A stretch of 9,013 nucleotides of DNA from Candidatus Onthomorpha intestinigallinarum (lineage in GTDB: Bacteria; Bacteroidota; Bacteroidia; Bacteroidales; P3): assembly GCA_019114015.1 (NCBI GenBank), contig DXGG01000105.1, forward strand, positions 1 through 9,013, in the 5' to 3' direction. The notes under the pieces are model-generated. The model was not told where the DNA came from. It saw only the letters and a list, made by a program, of their open reading frames with translations, and searched no databases. Positions 1-6,612 of the stretch are shown one piece after another; positions within the stretch are counted from its first letter, which is position 1, and each line of letters opens with the position of its first letter. The translations under genes were made by a program, and so were the position numbers.

Positions 1-1553
1 AGCAAAGGTTGCGGGAGGAGATGGCATTGCAGCCCGATAAGGAAGTATGGTCGGTAAGTCAGAACGACAATCCTCTTTACTGTCATTGTGAAAGATGTGA
101 GGCTTTGATAGACAGATACAAGAGTCCTGCAGGACCGATAGTTTCGTTCGTCAACGATTTGGCCAGGAGTTTTCCTGACAAGCAGATATCCACTCTGGCA
201 TATCAGTATTCGCGCAAGGCTCCCGTCGGTCTGATTCTCGAACCCAATGTTCAGATAATGCTATGCACGATAGAGGAGGACCGCAGCAAAACGATAGAGC
301 AGGCGGGAAAAGAGGCGGAAAGGGAGAATAAAACAGGCAGTTTTGCGGACGATTTGAGAGCATGGTCGGCCTTGACAGACAATCTTTTCGTTTGGGATTA
401 CGATGTGGATTTCGATTATTCGGTGATGCCGTTTCCGAACATGCACGTATTGAAGCCAAACATAAGTTTTTTTGTGGAAAACGGTGTCAGACGGCATTTC
501 CAGCAGGCCAACGGGGAAACCGGACATGAATTTTCGGAGTTGAAAACCTATTTGCTGTCTTCTTTGCTGTGGAATCCGGATGCAAGTGCCGATTCCATTA
601 TGAACGATTTTATAGAGGCTTATTATCAGGAAGCCGCTCCTCATATCAGGAATTACATACGCAGATTGCAGGAGGCTTTGGCCGAAAAGGAACAGCGACT
701 GGATATTTACGCGCCTCCGACGGCTTATGCGGAGACTTTTTTGAGTCAGGAGAAAATAGAGGCTTATTCGCAGATTTTCGATGTGGCTCAAACCGTCGTT
801 TCCCATAAACCGCAGGTGCTTTTGAGGGTCAGGGTTGCCAGACTGCCTTTGCAGTATGCCATAATGGAAATAGCAAAGAGCGACATGTATGGGGAAAGAG
901 GCTGGTATGAGAGAGTGAAGGGCAAGTATGTATTGAGGAAGGACATGAGGGATATGCTCGAAGAGTTTTACGATGTTTGCAAACAGGCAGGTGTCGCGTC
1001 TCTGAATGAAAGCAATCTTACGCCAAAGCAGTATTACGAATCCACCTTGAGGTTTATTTCCGACGGAACGGAGGGTAATCATGCTTTCAGGAAGAAAGTG
1101 TCGGCGGAGCCTTTGCCGAGTGTTCTTTATTCGGGAGGAGCGTTGCCTGCCTTGACCGACGGGGTGAGGGGAACAAACGAGTACAGGATGCTTTGGCTCG
1201 GTTGGCAGGCATGTGACTTTGAGTTGAATGTGGATTTGGAAGATGTGGTCGATGCAGAAAAAATAACGGTTTCGACATTGTACTGCCCCAAGAGTTGGAT
1301 ATTGCATCCTAAGCGGATGGAATGCCAAGTGTCCAAGGACGGAAAAAGGTATGTTGATGTCGGAGCGGTGGAAACGGATTGCATGAAAAAGGAACAGGAC
1401 TTGATAAAGGAGTTTTCCTTTGAATTGAATCGCAAGCAAAGGGAATTCCGTTATGTAAGGCTTAAGGTTTTTGCGACCAAGACTCTTCCGTCATGGCATG
1501 CTTCGGCCGGAGAGGGGAGTTGGACATTCATAGACGAGATTGTGGTTGAATAA
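1..1553 (+). CDS. DUF4838 protein with C-terminal discoidin-like module, 5' partial
   Basis: This is the C-terminal part of a probable carbohydrate-active protein. The frame is open to the left edge (first full codon at 3), and the TTG at 9 sits inside a conserved domain, so the true start lies upstream. Numbering from that TTG, a Cys-x-Cys-x-x-Cys cluster (residues 25-30) and the stretch FVWDYDVDFDYSVMPFPNM (127-145) followed by a LLWNPD motif (186-191) are characteristic of DUF4838, a family found beside glycoside hydrolase modules in Bacteroidota. From about residue 375 to the end, the pattern LTDGVRGT...WLGW, then VSKDGKRY and a terminal IDEIVVE, resembles the F5/8 type C (discoidin-like) sugar-binding modules attached to hexosaminidases. 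The likely role is binding or cleaving host or dietary glycans outside the cytoplasm. The catalytic residues and any signal peptide cannot be judged here. It is separated by 140 bases from the next operon. The family call is firm; the enzymatic activity is inferred. Confidence 0.82.
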   Translation, partial: QRLREEMALQPDKEVWSVSQNDNPLYCHCERCEALIDRYKSPAGPIVSFVNDLARSFPDKQISTLAYQYSRKAPVGLILEPNVQIMLCTIEEDRSKTIEQAGKEAERENKTGSFADDLRAWSALTDNLFVWDYDVDFDYSVMPFPNMHVLKPNISFFVENGVRRHFQQANGETGHEFSELKTYLLSSLLWNPDASADSIMNDFIEAYYQEAAPHIRNYIRRLQEALAEKEQRLDIYAPPTAYAETFLSQEKIEAYSQIFDVAQTVVSHKPQVLLRVRVARLPLQYAIMEIAKSDMYGERGWYERVKGKYVLRKDMRDMLEEFYDVCKQAGVASLNESNLTPKQYYESTLRFISDGTEGNHAFRKKVSAEPLPSVLYSGGALPALTDGVRGTNEYRMLWLGWQACDFELNVDLEDVVDAEKITVSTLYCPKSWILHPKRMECQVSKDGKRYVDVGAVETDCMKKEQDLIKEFSFELNRKQREFRYVRLKVFATKTLPSWHASAGEGSWTFIDEIVVE

Positions 1554-1693
1554 GGTTTGTTGTAAATTAAACCGGAATGTCTTTGCGTAGTTGTTTGGCT
1601 TGAATGGGAATTTTTTTGATTGGATGTGATTTGGTTGTTTTTCGCAGACAAAGGTTTATGAGGATGATTTGAATAAATAGAGACGGAATAAAT

Positions 1694-2233
1694 ATGGGAT
1701 TGATAAGAAGATACGAGTCCAAAATGCACGGTGATTATAAGAGAGCTATATTGCGTTACGGTTTTTTCGGCGGATTGATATTCTGTGTCGTGTTGTTGTT
1801 GCGGTGGCTTTTGGTATTGCCTCCTTCGCAGCCTATGAGCTACGTGGAGAACGTGCTTCAGCTGGTTCTTTTGTTTGTTTTCGTTTATCTTTACAAGAGA
1901 CGGTTGCCGGACAGGAGGATAAACTTCAAGGAATCTTATGTCGTAGCTTTGGGGACAGCCGTTGTTTCAGCCGTTATTTACGGTATGTTCATGTATGTCT
2001 ATGCTTCGTATATTGATACTCAGATGCAGGAGAGATGTTTCGAGCTTCAGCGTATGATGAATCAGGGACAGTACACCGAAGAACAGCTGAAGGATTTGAC
2101 GAAACCTTCCTATATAGCCTTTTCGGCGGTTTTGCTCAATTCCGTAATGGCCGTTTTATGGGCCATGATTGTGGCAATATTTTTGAGAAACGAGAGAGCG
2201 ATAGTGGTGCAGAAACAAAAGAAAAAATTATAA
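1694..2233 (+). CDS. DUF4199 inner-membrane protein
   Basis: A 179-residue integral membrane protein of unknown function that fits the Bacteroidota family DUF4199 in length and layout. Hydrophobic segments are at about 20-42, 50-68, 82-106 and 140-164, so four membrane helices. Between helices three and four lies a polar, probably amphipathic stretch (about 107-138, including QMQERCFELQ and YTEEQLKDLTKP), and the tail is basic (QKQKKKL). The ATG at 1694 gives a basic N-terminus before the first helix; an in-frame ATG at 1724 is a possible alternative. It is the first gene of a compact run and ends 3 bases before a family 2 glycosyltransferase. From general knowledge, DUF4199 genes often sit next to such glycosyltransferases in this phylum, which suggests a joint envelope-glycan role, but no biochemical function can be assigned. 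Confidence 0.82.
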   Translation: MGLIRRYESKMHGDYKRAILRYGFFGGLIFCVVLLLRWLLVLPPSQPMSYVENVLQLVLLFVFVYLYKRRLPDRRINFKESYVVALGTAVVSAVIYGMFMYVYASYIDTQMQERCFELQRMMNQGQYTEEQLKDLTKPSYIAFSAVLLNSVMAVLWAMIVAIFLRNERAIVVQKQKKKL

Positions 2234-2236
2234 TCG

Positions 2237-3199
2237 ATGGATATATCTGTAATAGTGCCTTTGTATAATGAGGAAGAGTCCTTGCCACATTTGGTTTCTT
2301 GGATAGAAAGGATTATGCGGGAGAACGGTTTTACCTATGAGATAATAATGGTGGATGATGGCAGCAATGACAAATCCTGGCAGGTGATAGAGGAATTGTC
2401 TTTGAGGAATCGGAATATCAGAGGGGTCAAATTCAGGAGAAATTACGGCAAGTCGGCGGCTTTGAACGAGGGTTTCGTACATTCGGTAGCGGATGTGGTG
2501 ATTACAATGGACGCAGACCTGCAGGACAGTCCTGATGAGATTCCGGAATTGTACCGTATGATAAAGGAGGAAGGTTATGATCTGGTGTCGGGATGGAAAA
2601 AGAAAAGATATGATTCCAAGCTTACAAAAAACATCCCTTCAAAACTGTACAACGCAACAACGAGAAAACTCTCAGGAATAAAACTTCATGACTTCAACTG
2701 CGGGCTTAAGGCTTACAGAAAGGATGTTGTAAAATCCATAGAGGTGTATGGGGAAATGCACAGGTACATTCCGATAATAGCGAAATGGGCTGGGTTCAAC
2801 AAGATAGGCGAAAAGGTCGTCCAGCACAGGAAAAGGGAGTTCGGAACGACCAAATTCGGCATGAACCGTTTTGTAAACGGTTATCTGGACCTTATGTCCA
2901 TAATGTTCGTTTCAAAATTCGGCAAGAAGCCAATGCATTTTTTCGGACTGTTGGGCAGTTTGATGTTTTTGGTCGGCATAGTCTCCGCCATCGTTTTGGG
3001 AACGCAGAAGTTGATAGCGGTCGCTAACGGTGAGATGATGAGACTTGTTACCGACAGTCCTTATTTTTATTTGTCCTTATGCACGATGATAATAGGTTGT
3101 CAACTGTTTCTGACAGGCTTTATCGCCGAACTGATAGGCAGAAACTCACCTACACGCAACGCTTATTTGATAGAAAAGGAATTAAATTTTGACAACTGA
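2237..3199 (+). CDS. Family 2 glycosyltransferase, GtrB/DPM1-like
   Basis: A membrane-anchored GT-A fold glycosyltransferase of 320 residues. The N-terminal VIVPLYNEEES (6-16), VDDGS (39-43) and the metal-binding DADLQD (92-97) are the standard family 2 nucleotide-sugar motifs. DFNCGLKAYR (152-161) and the HRKREFGTTKFG stretch (197-208) are typical of the polyprenyl/dolichyl-phosphate sugar transferase branch (GtrB, ArnC, DPM1). Two C-terminal hydrophobic segments, about 234-256 and 275-300, would anchor it in the inner membrane. The expected reaction is transfer of a sugar from a nucleotide donor to undecaprenyl phosphate at the cytoplasmic face; the sugar cannot be read from sequence. It follows the DUF4199 gene by 3 bases, and its TGA overlaps the next ATG by one base (TGATG), indicating translational coupling to the heptose isomerase gene. 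The subfamily is well supported; the substrate is unknown. Confidence 0.9.
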   Translation: MDISVIVPLYNEEESLPHLVSWIERIMRENGFTYEIIMVDDGSNDKSWQVIEELSLRNRNIRGVKFRRNYGKSAALNEGFVHSVADVVITMDADLQDSPDEIPELYRMIKEEGYDLVSGWKKKRYDSKLTKNIPSKLYNATTRKLSGIKLHDFNCGLKAYRKDVVKSIEVYGEMHRYIPIIAKWAGFNKIGEKVVQHRKREFGTTKFGMNRFVNGYLDLMSIMFVSKFGKKPMHFFGLLGSLMFLVGIVSAIVLGTQKLIAVANGEMMRLVTDSPYFYLSLCTMIIGCQLFLTGFIAELIGRNSPTRNAYLIEKELNFDN

Positions 3200-3774
3200 T
3201 GAAGATACGTGAAATAATAGAACAGTCGATAAAAGTCAAACGTTCCATTTCGGAAAACGATGAAACGATACGCTGCATAGACAGAGCCGTTGACATGATA
3301 GTCGATACCTATTCCCAAGGCGGAAAGGTTCTTTTTTGCGGTAACGGAGGCAGTGCGGCGGATGCCCAGCATCTGGCTGCGGAACTGTCGGGCCGTTTCT
3401 ATTATGACAGACCGCCGTTGGCCGCAGAGGCCCTGCATGTCAATACTTCGTATTTGACGGCCGTGGCAAACGACTATTCTTTCGACATGGTGTTTGCCCG
3501 AATGGTTGAGGCCGTTGGACGAAAGAATGACGTGCTCGTCGGATTGTCCACCTCGGGTCGTTCGTCCAACGTATTGAAGGCTTTCGAACAGGCAAAGCAA
3601 AAGGGAATGAAGGTAATCGCCTTTACGGGTTCTGACACCGATTGCGTTGTCGGAGTGTCGGACTGCATTCTTTCCGTACCTTCGACAGATACGCCGAGAA
3701 TACAGGAAGCGCATATAATGTTCGGTCACATCATCTGCCAGTTGGTTGAGGAGAGAATCTTTCCGAAAAAGTAG
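3199..3774 (+). CDS. gmhA: Sedoheptulose-7-phosphate isomerase (phosphoheptose isomerase), SIS domain
   Basis: A cytoplasmic enzyme that converts D-sedoheptulose 7-phosphate to D-glycero-D-manno-heptose 7-phosphate, the first step of nucleotide-heptose synthesis. Its 191 residues match the family length. The SIS signature GNGGSAADAQHLAAELSGRF spans 48-67, with Glu62 at the position of the catalytic glutamate of E. coli GmhA. STSGRSSNVLKA (117-128) is the phosphate-binding loop. RIQEAHIMFGH (167-177) carries Gln169 and His177, which align with E. coli Gln172 and His180. Asp92 in AND(91-92) likely matches the third active-site acid. The start is fixed by the one-base overlap with the glycosyltransferase stop, and the GmhB-like phosphatase gene starts 6 bases after its stop, so isomerase and phosphatase are almost certainly co-expressed. 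Other SIS enzymes are possible in principle, but the C-terminal motif is specific for the GmhA group. Confidence 0.92.
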   Translation: MKIREIIEQSIKVKRSISENDETIRCIDRAVDMIVDTYSQGGKVLFCGNGGSAADAQHLAAELSGRFYYDRPPLAAEALHVNTSYLTAVANDYSFDMVFARMVEAVGRKNDVLVGLSTSGRSSNVLKAFEQAKQKGMKVIAFTGSDTDCVVGVSDCILSVPSTDTPRIQEAHIMFGHIICQLVEERIFPKK

Positions 3775-3780
3775 AGAGCG

Positions 3781-4341
3781 ATGAGAAAAATGACGGATTG
3801 CAAGACCTTGTTCCTGGACAGGGACGGAGTGATAAACGTAAGGAAAATGGACGGGTACATAACAAAACCTGAGGAATTCGTTTTCATGGACGGTGTGTTG
3901 GAAGCCTTTACAATGTTTTCACGAATGTTTGAAACGATAGTCGTTGTCACCAATCAGCAGGGAATAGGCAAGGGTCTTATGAGCGAGGATGACTTCGAGA
4001 AGGTTACAAGGAAAATGACGGATGAAATAAATGCCCGTTCCGGTCGTGTGGACGGGATATTCCACTGCCCTTATCTTGCAAGGGAGAATCATTTTACGAG
4101 GAAACCGTCGGTCGGAATGGGGCTTCAGGCAAGAAAACGCTTTAAGAACATAAGGTTCAAGGACAGCATAATGATAGGGGATTCGTTGAGCGACGTGGTT
4201 TTCGGCAAACATCTCGGAATGTACACCGTACATATTGCACCAGATGCGGAACAGGCAAGGATGCATCCCCGTCTTATAGATATGAGATTTGACAGTTTAT
4301 TGGAATTTGCAAAATATTTTCAGGATGAAAAGAAGATTTAG
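3781..4341 (+). CDS. gmhB: HAD-IIIA phosphatase, GmhB-like heptose bisphosphate phosphatase
   Basis: A 186-residue cytoplasmic HAD phosphatase expected to remove the C7 phosphate from D-glycero-D-manno-heptose 1,7-bisphosphate. Motif I is FLDRDGVIN (11-19) with nucleophile Asp13 and acid/base Asp15. Motif II is VVTNQQGIGKG (55-65), motif III includes Lys108 in RKP, and motif IV is IGDSLSDV (132-139) with Asp134 and Asp138. The DRDGVIN and TNQQGIG signatures and the length are those of the GmhB / histidinol-phosphatase subfamily. The loop that normally carries a four-ligand zinc site (Cys-x-His ... Cys-x-Cys before RKP) is reduced to HCPYLARENHFTRKP (95-109), keeping only one cysteine, so it probably lacks zinc. 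The position directly after gmhA supports the heptose role. The ATG at 3781 is used; an in-frame ATG at 3790 is possible. Anomer specificity and exact substrate are not determinable here. Confidence 0.87.
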   Translation: MRKMTDCKTLFLDRDGVINVRKMDGYITKPEEFVFMDGVLEAFTMFSRMFETIVVVTNQQGIGKGLMSEDDFEKVTRKMTDEINARSGRVDGIFHCPYLARENHFTRKPSVGMGLQARKRFKNIRFKDSIMIGDSLSDVVFGKHLGMYTVHIAPDAEQARMHPRLIDMRFDSLLEFAKYFQDEKKI

Positions 4342-5350
4342 TTCGGTTACGGCCATTGTCGTTTGTATGATTTTTGTTTCCTGCGGCTTGATGGCACAAA
4401 ACGAAAAGGATTCTCAGGGAAGGAAACAGGGCAAATGGTCCAAATCCTACCCCAACGGTCAGATTCAGTATGAGGGACAGTTCAAGGATGACAGGGAAAC
4501 AGGCACTTTTACCTATTACAATCAGGACGGGTCAATTGCACAGACCATAGAGTATAAGGCAGATACGGGTCATGCTACGGCATATTACAAGAATAAAAAG
4601 GTGATGAGCCGCGGTACCTATGTCGATAGAAAAAAGAACGGCCTTTGGCAGTATTTCACCGAGAAGGGCAGAAAAATAAAGGAGGAGACATTTGAAATGG
4701 GTGTGAAAAACGGCGAGGAAAGATTGTGGGACAAACAGGGAAATCTGCTGGAAAAGGTGAATTATGAAAACGGAGTGAGACAGGGAGAATGTTACCAGTA
4801 CATGTACAGCGACGGTTATTGCATATATGACGTAAAAGAGGGCAAAAAGAATGGCAGATACACATGTTACTATGAATCGAAGAAGAAAAAGGCTGAAGGA
4901 AATTACGTCAATGACGACAAGGAGGGTGAATGGGTCTTCTATTCCGAAGACGGACAGGTGTTGAAAAGACAGATATGGAAAGCGGACCGTCTGCAGGACG
5001 AACTGTTGTCGATAAAAGTCCGGGGCGATGACTCAAGAGAGGTAAGCGTTTCGCAAATAGCCTATTTCTATCCCAAGGGCAAGCAGACGTTTTTTGTATT
5101 GACAAACGGTGAAAAGCTCAGTGCCTTCAACCAGTTCGAACAGGTGTTGATGCTTGTCAACGAAGATACCTTCATAAGACTGAACAAACAGAATAATCTT
5201 TATGCCAACTATGCCGCGATAAAGGGTATAGAGAAGGACGGCGAAAAGGAACGGATAGTCGTTTTGGAACCCAATACGGGCATAAAGGTTAGAGCGGACG
5301 AGGACAGCCGCAGGGCGGTGGAAAGTCTGTTCGACAAGATAAGCGAATAG
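4325..5350 (+). CDS. Exported MORN-like (YwqK-type) repeat protein
   Basis: A 341-residue exported protein built of antiparallel-strand repeats. The frame is open from an ATG at 4289, but the ATG at 4325 gives a proper signal peptide: basic MKRR, hydrophobic 7-19, then either a weak lipobox (FVSC, Cys20) or cleavage near LMAQN. This start overlaps the phosphatase gene by 17 bases. Residues 36-222 contain about eight repeats of roughly 20-25 residues with the pattern G-x-W/x-x-Y-x-x-x-G-x-x-x-x-E-x-x-Y (for instance GKWSKSYPNGQ at 36-46, NGLWQYFTEKG at 105-115, GEWVFYSEDGQ at 201-211). This matches MORN / YwqK family repeats, which are usually structural or binding modules. Residues 223-341 form a non-repeat C-terminal domain not recognised. 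The databases' label 'antitoxin' for some YwqK homologues gives no support for such a role here, as no toxin gene is adjacent. Function unknown. Confidence 0.85.
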   Translation: MKRRFSSVTAIVVCMIFVSCGLMAQNEKDSQGRKQGKWSKSYPNGQIQYEGQFKDDRETGTFTYYNQDGSIAQTIEYKADTGHATAYYKNKKVMSRGTYVDRKKNGLWQYFTEKGRKIKEETFEMGVKNGEERLWDKQGNLLEKVNYENGVRQGECYQYMYSDGYCIYDVKEGKKNGRYTCYYESKKKKAEGNYVNDDKEGEWVFYSEDGQVLKRQIWKADRLQDELLSIKVRGDDSREVSVSQIAYFYPKGKQTFFVLTNGEKLSAFNQFEQVLMLVNEDTFIRLNKQNNLYANYAAIKGIEKDGEKERIVVLEPNTGIKVRADEDSRRAVESLFDKISE

Positions 5351-5366
5351 GATTCGACAAGACATC

Positions 5367-6404
5367 ATGCGACCGAGGATTCTTGTCGGGCTGAGCGGAG
5401 GGGTGGACAGTCTGTCTGCGGCTCTGCTTTTGCGTGAACGCTCCTGCCATGTTATGGGACTGTACATCAGTATGCATGAACCGAAGGAGGATGTTGCTGA
5501 GTTGCGGGAGTGTTGCAGTCGTTACGGAATAGAATTGCATACGGCGGACATGTCCTCTTTGTTTTACGATACGGTTGTCCGTTATTTTGACGATTCTTAT
5601 CTGAATGCGAGAACCCCGAACGTATGTACGGTATGCAACCGTTTTGTCAAGATTCCCGCCCTGATAAGCAAGGCTGAGGAGTTGCATTGTGACGCAATTG
5701 CGACGGGCCATTACGCAAAGGTCGTTCACCGAAACGGTTATCTCACCCTTTCCATGGCGGAGGATGAATGGAAGGACCAGTCCTATATGCTTTACAGACT
5801 GACCCAGCAACAGCTTTCGCGTCTTATGCTTCCTTTGGGAGAGAGAACCAAGGAGGAAATAAAACGCTATGCCTTGAAAAAGGGATTGGATGCCTTTGCC
5901 TCCAAAAGGGAAAGTTTTGGCCTTTGCTTCACCTCGGGCAAACATTATGCGGAATATCTTCTTGACAAATATCCCTGCCTTGCGCTTTTGGACGGAGGAA
6001 AGGCGGTGGACAAGGATTTGCTTGTGGCAGGTACACACAAGGGATTTCCTTTTTACACTGTCGGTCAGTGGAAGGGACTGAATACAGAGGGAAAATGCTA
6101 TGTCAACGAGATAATGCCCCGAACCAACATGTTGAAGGTAGGTGACAAATCAGAATGCTTCCGTTCTCATATAAGGATAGGGGACATGAATTTCATAAGA
6201 CCGTTGTCCATGGTCGATACCTCGCTCGAATATACGGCAAAGACAAGAGGGAAGGACAAGGAACACGCAATGAGGTTCGCCGGTTTGGATTCCGAACATG
6301 CCGACATTGTTTTTTCCGAGCCTGTTTTCGCACCCGTGTCCGGTCAGGATGTCGTGGTGTATGACAATTCCAGATGTTTGGTTCTCGGCGGTACTATAGT
6401 GTAA
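5367..6404 (+). CDS. mnmA: tRNA-specific 2-thiouridylase, MnmA family
   Basis: A cytoplasmic ATP-dependent enzyme that adds sulfur at position 2 of wobble uridine 34 in tRNAs for Lys, Glu and Gln. Of its 345 residues, GLSGGVDS (8-15) is the PP-loop that binds ATP. TPNVCTVCN (83-91) holds the first catalytic cysteine, Cys87; GHYAKV (114-119) and KDQSYMLYRL (136-145) are family signatures; ESFGLCF (182-188) holds the second catalytic cysteine, Cys187. HKGFPFYTVGQWKGL lies in the central domain, followed by a short C-terminal beta-barrel region. Two signatures differ from the usual form: TPNPC is TPNVC and the motif before the second cysteine reads ESFGLC rather than S-Q-D-x-C. Bacteroides species carry several MnmA paralogues, so this may be a divergent copy, with the main one elsewhere. 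It starts 16 bases after the MORN-protein stop and is likely the last gene of that run. Confidence 0.9.
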   Translation: MRPRILVGLSGGVDSLSAALLLRERSCHVMGLYISMHEPKEDVAELRECCSRYGIELHTADMSSLFYDTVVRYFDDSYLNARTPNVCTVCNRFVKIPALISKAEELHCDAIATGHYAKVVHRNGYLTLSMAEDEWKDQSYMLYRLTQQQLSRLMLPLGERTKEEIKRYALKKGLDAFASKRESFGLCFTSGKHYAEYLLDKYPCLALLDGGKAVDKDLLVAGTHKGFPFYTVGQWKGLNTEGKCYVNEIMPRTNMLKVGDKSECFRSHIRIGDMNFIRPLSMVDTSLEYTAKTRGKDKEHAMRFAGLDSEHADIVFSEPVFAPVSGQDVVVYDNSRCLVLGGTIV

Positions 6405-6435
6405 ATATGGAAATGGAAACGTGTTGTTTTTCAGG

Positions 6436-6483
6436 TTTTTCTCTTTTCAGAAAAGAAAAAAATGTCTTCAGAAAAGAGAAAAA
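6436..6483. repeat. 13-base inverted repeat arms flanking repeat unit 1
   Basis: The pyrimidine arm at 6436-6448 (tttttctcttttc) is an exact reverse complement of gaaaagagaaaaa at 6471-6483 inside tandem unit 2, leaving a 22-base loop. The same arm also pairs with 6450-6462 in unit 1 at 12 of 13 positions, as a nearly loopless hairpin. The two pairings exclude each other. The element lies 32 bases after the mnmA-like stop. No run of T follows the A-rich arm on the plus strand, so it is not a classical rho-independent terminator, though it may end or attenuate transcription. Confidence 0.7.
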
Positions 6484-6499
6484 TGTCTTCAGAAAAGAA
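6447..6499. repeat. 21-base tandem direct repeat, about 2.5 copies
   Basis: Unit 1 (6447-6467) and unit 2 (6468-6488) are 21 bases long and differ at one position (an A to G at the eleventh base of the unit). A partial third copy, tcagaaaagaa, follows at 6489-6499. The unit is tcagaaaag, an A-rich middle, then atgtct. Because 21 is a multiple of three, the frame through it reads as repeated heptads FRKEKNV, but that open frame starts inside mnmA and has no gene-like properties, so the repeat is treated as non-coding. It sits between the mnmA-like gene and the rubrerythrin promoter. Confidence 0.9.
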
Positions 6500-6534
6500 T
6501 TTCACGGAATCAAAATCCGATTTTTCCCTTTCGG

Positions 6535-6566
6535 TTTGCCTGTTATTCAAAAAGTACTTATATTTG
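6535..6566 (+). promoter_or_regulatory. Bacteroidetes-type promoter for rubrerythrin gene
   Basis: TTTG at 6535-6538 and TATATTTG at 6559-6566 are separated by 20 bases. They match the Bacteroidetes primary sigma factor consensus TTTG, 19-21 bases, TAnnTTTG, at every fixed position and with the favoured spacing. Transcription would start near 6570-6574, leaving a leader of about 40 bases before the ATG at 6613. The leader is A/T-rich with no Shine-Dalgarno sequence, as is usual in this phylum. This promoter probably drives rubrerythrin and the secreted SGNH protein gene 4 bases after it. Confidence 0.78.
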
Positions 6567-6612
6567 CCGACGGATTAAATTGAAGTATTAACCCATTAAA
6601 ACAGTGAAATTT

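Noticed and set aside
261..1439. Long minus-strand open frame of 392 codons
   Set aside because: It is antisense to the DUF4838 coding region, has no recognisable domain and a composition typical of an antisense shadow frame.
1554..1573. Short inverted repeat ggttt ... aaacc right after the DUF4838 stop
   Set aside because: Only five base pairs with a ten-base loop and no following T-run; not a convincing terminator.
1556..1585. Possible promoter TTTG, 18 bases, TGTCTTTG ahead of the DUF4199 gene
   Set aside because: The -7 box misses the conserved A and the spacer is one base short of the usual range; it also lies over 100 bases from the start codon. The operon must have a promoter, probably in 1554-1693, but this match is too weak to annotate.
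4289..4324. Upstream ATG extending the MORN protein by 12 residues
   Set aside because: It would place a non-basic, polar leader before the signal peptide and increase overlap with gmhB; the ATG at 4325 gives a normal signal sequence.
4325..5350. Toxin-antitoxin interpretation from YwqK-type repeats
   Set aside because: The protein is exported and no toxin-like gene is next to it; the antitoxin label attached to this repeat family is not evidence of function.
5289..6038. Minus-strand open frame of 249 codons
   Set aside because: It lies antisense to the end of the MORN protein gene and most of mnmA, both of which are clearly coding; no family features.
6512..6525. aaaatc-c-gatttt mini-palindrome followed by T residues
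   Set aside because: The stem is about five A/T-rich pairs with almost no loop; too weak for a terminator call.
6374..6583. Open frame of 69 codons with repeated FRKEKNV heptads
   Set aside because: It begins inside the mnmA-like gene and its repeats simply translate the 21-base DNA repeat; no start signal or protein-like features. It also overlaps the rubrerythrin promoter.
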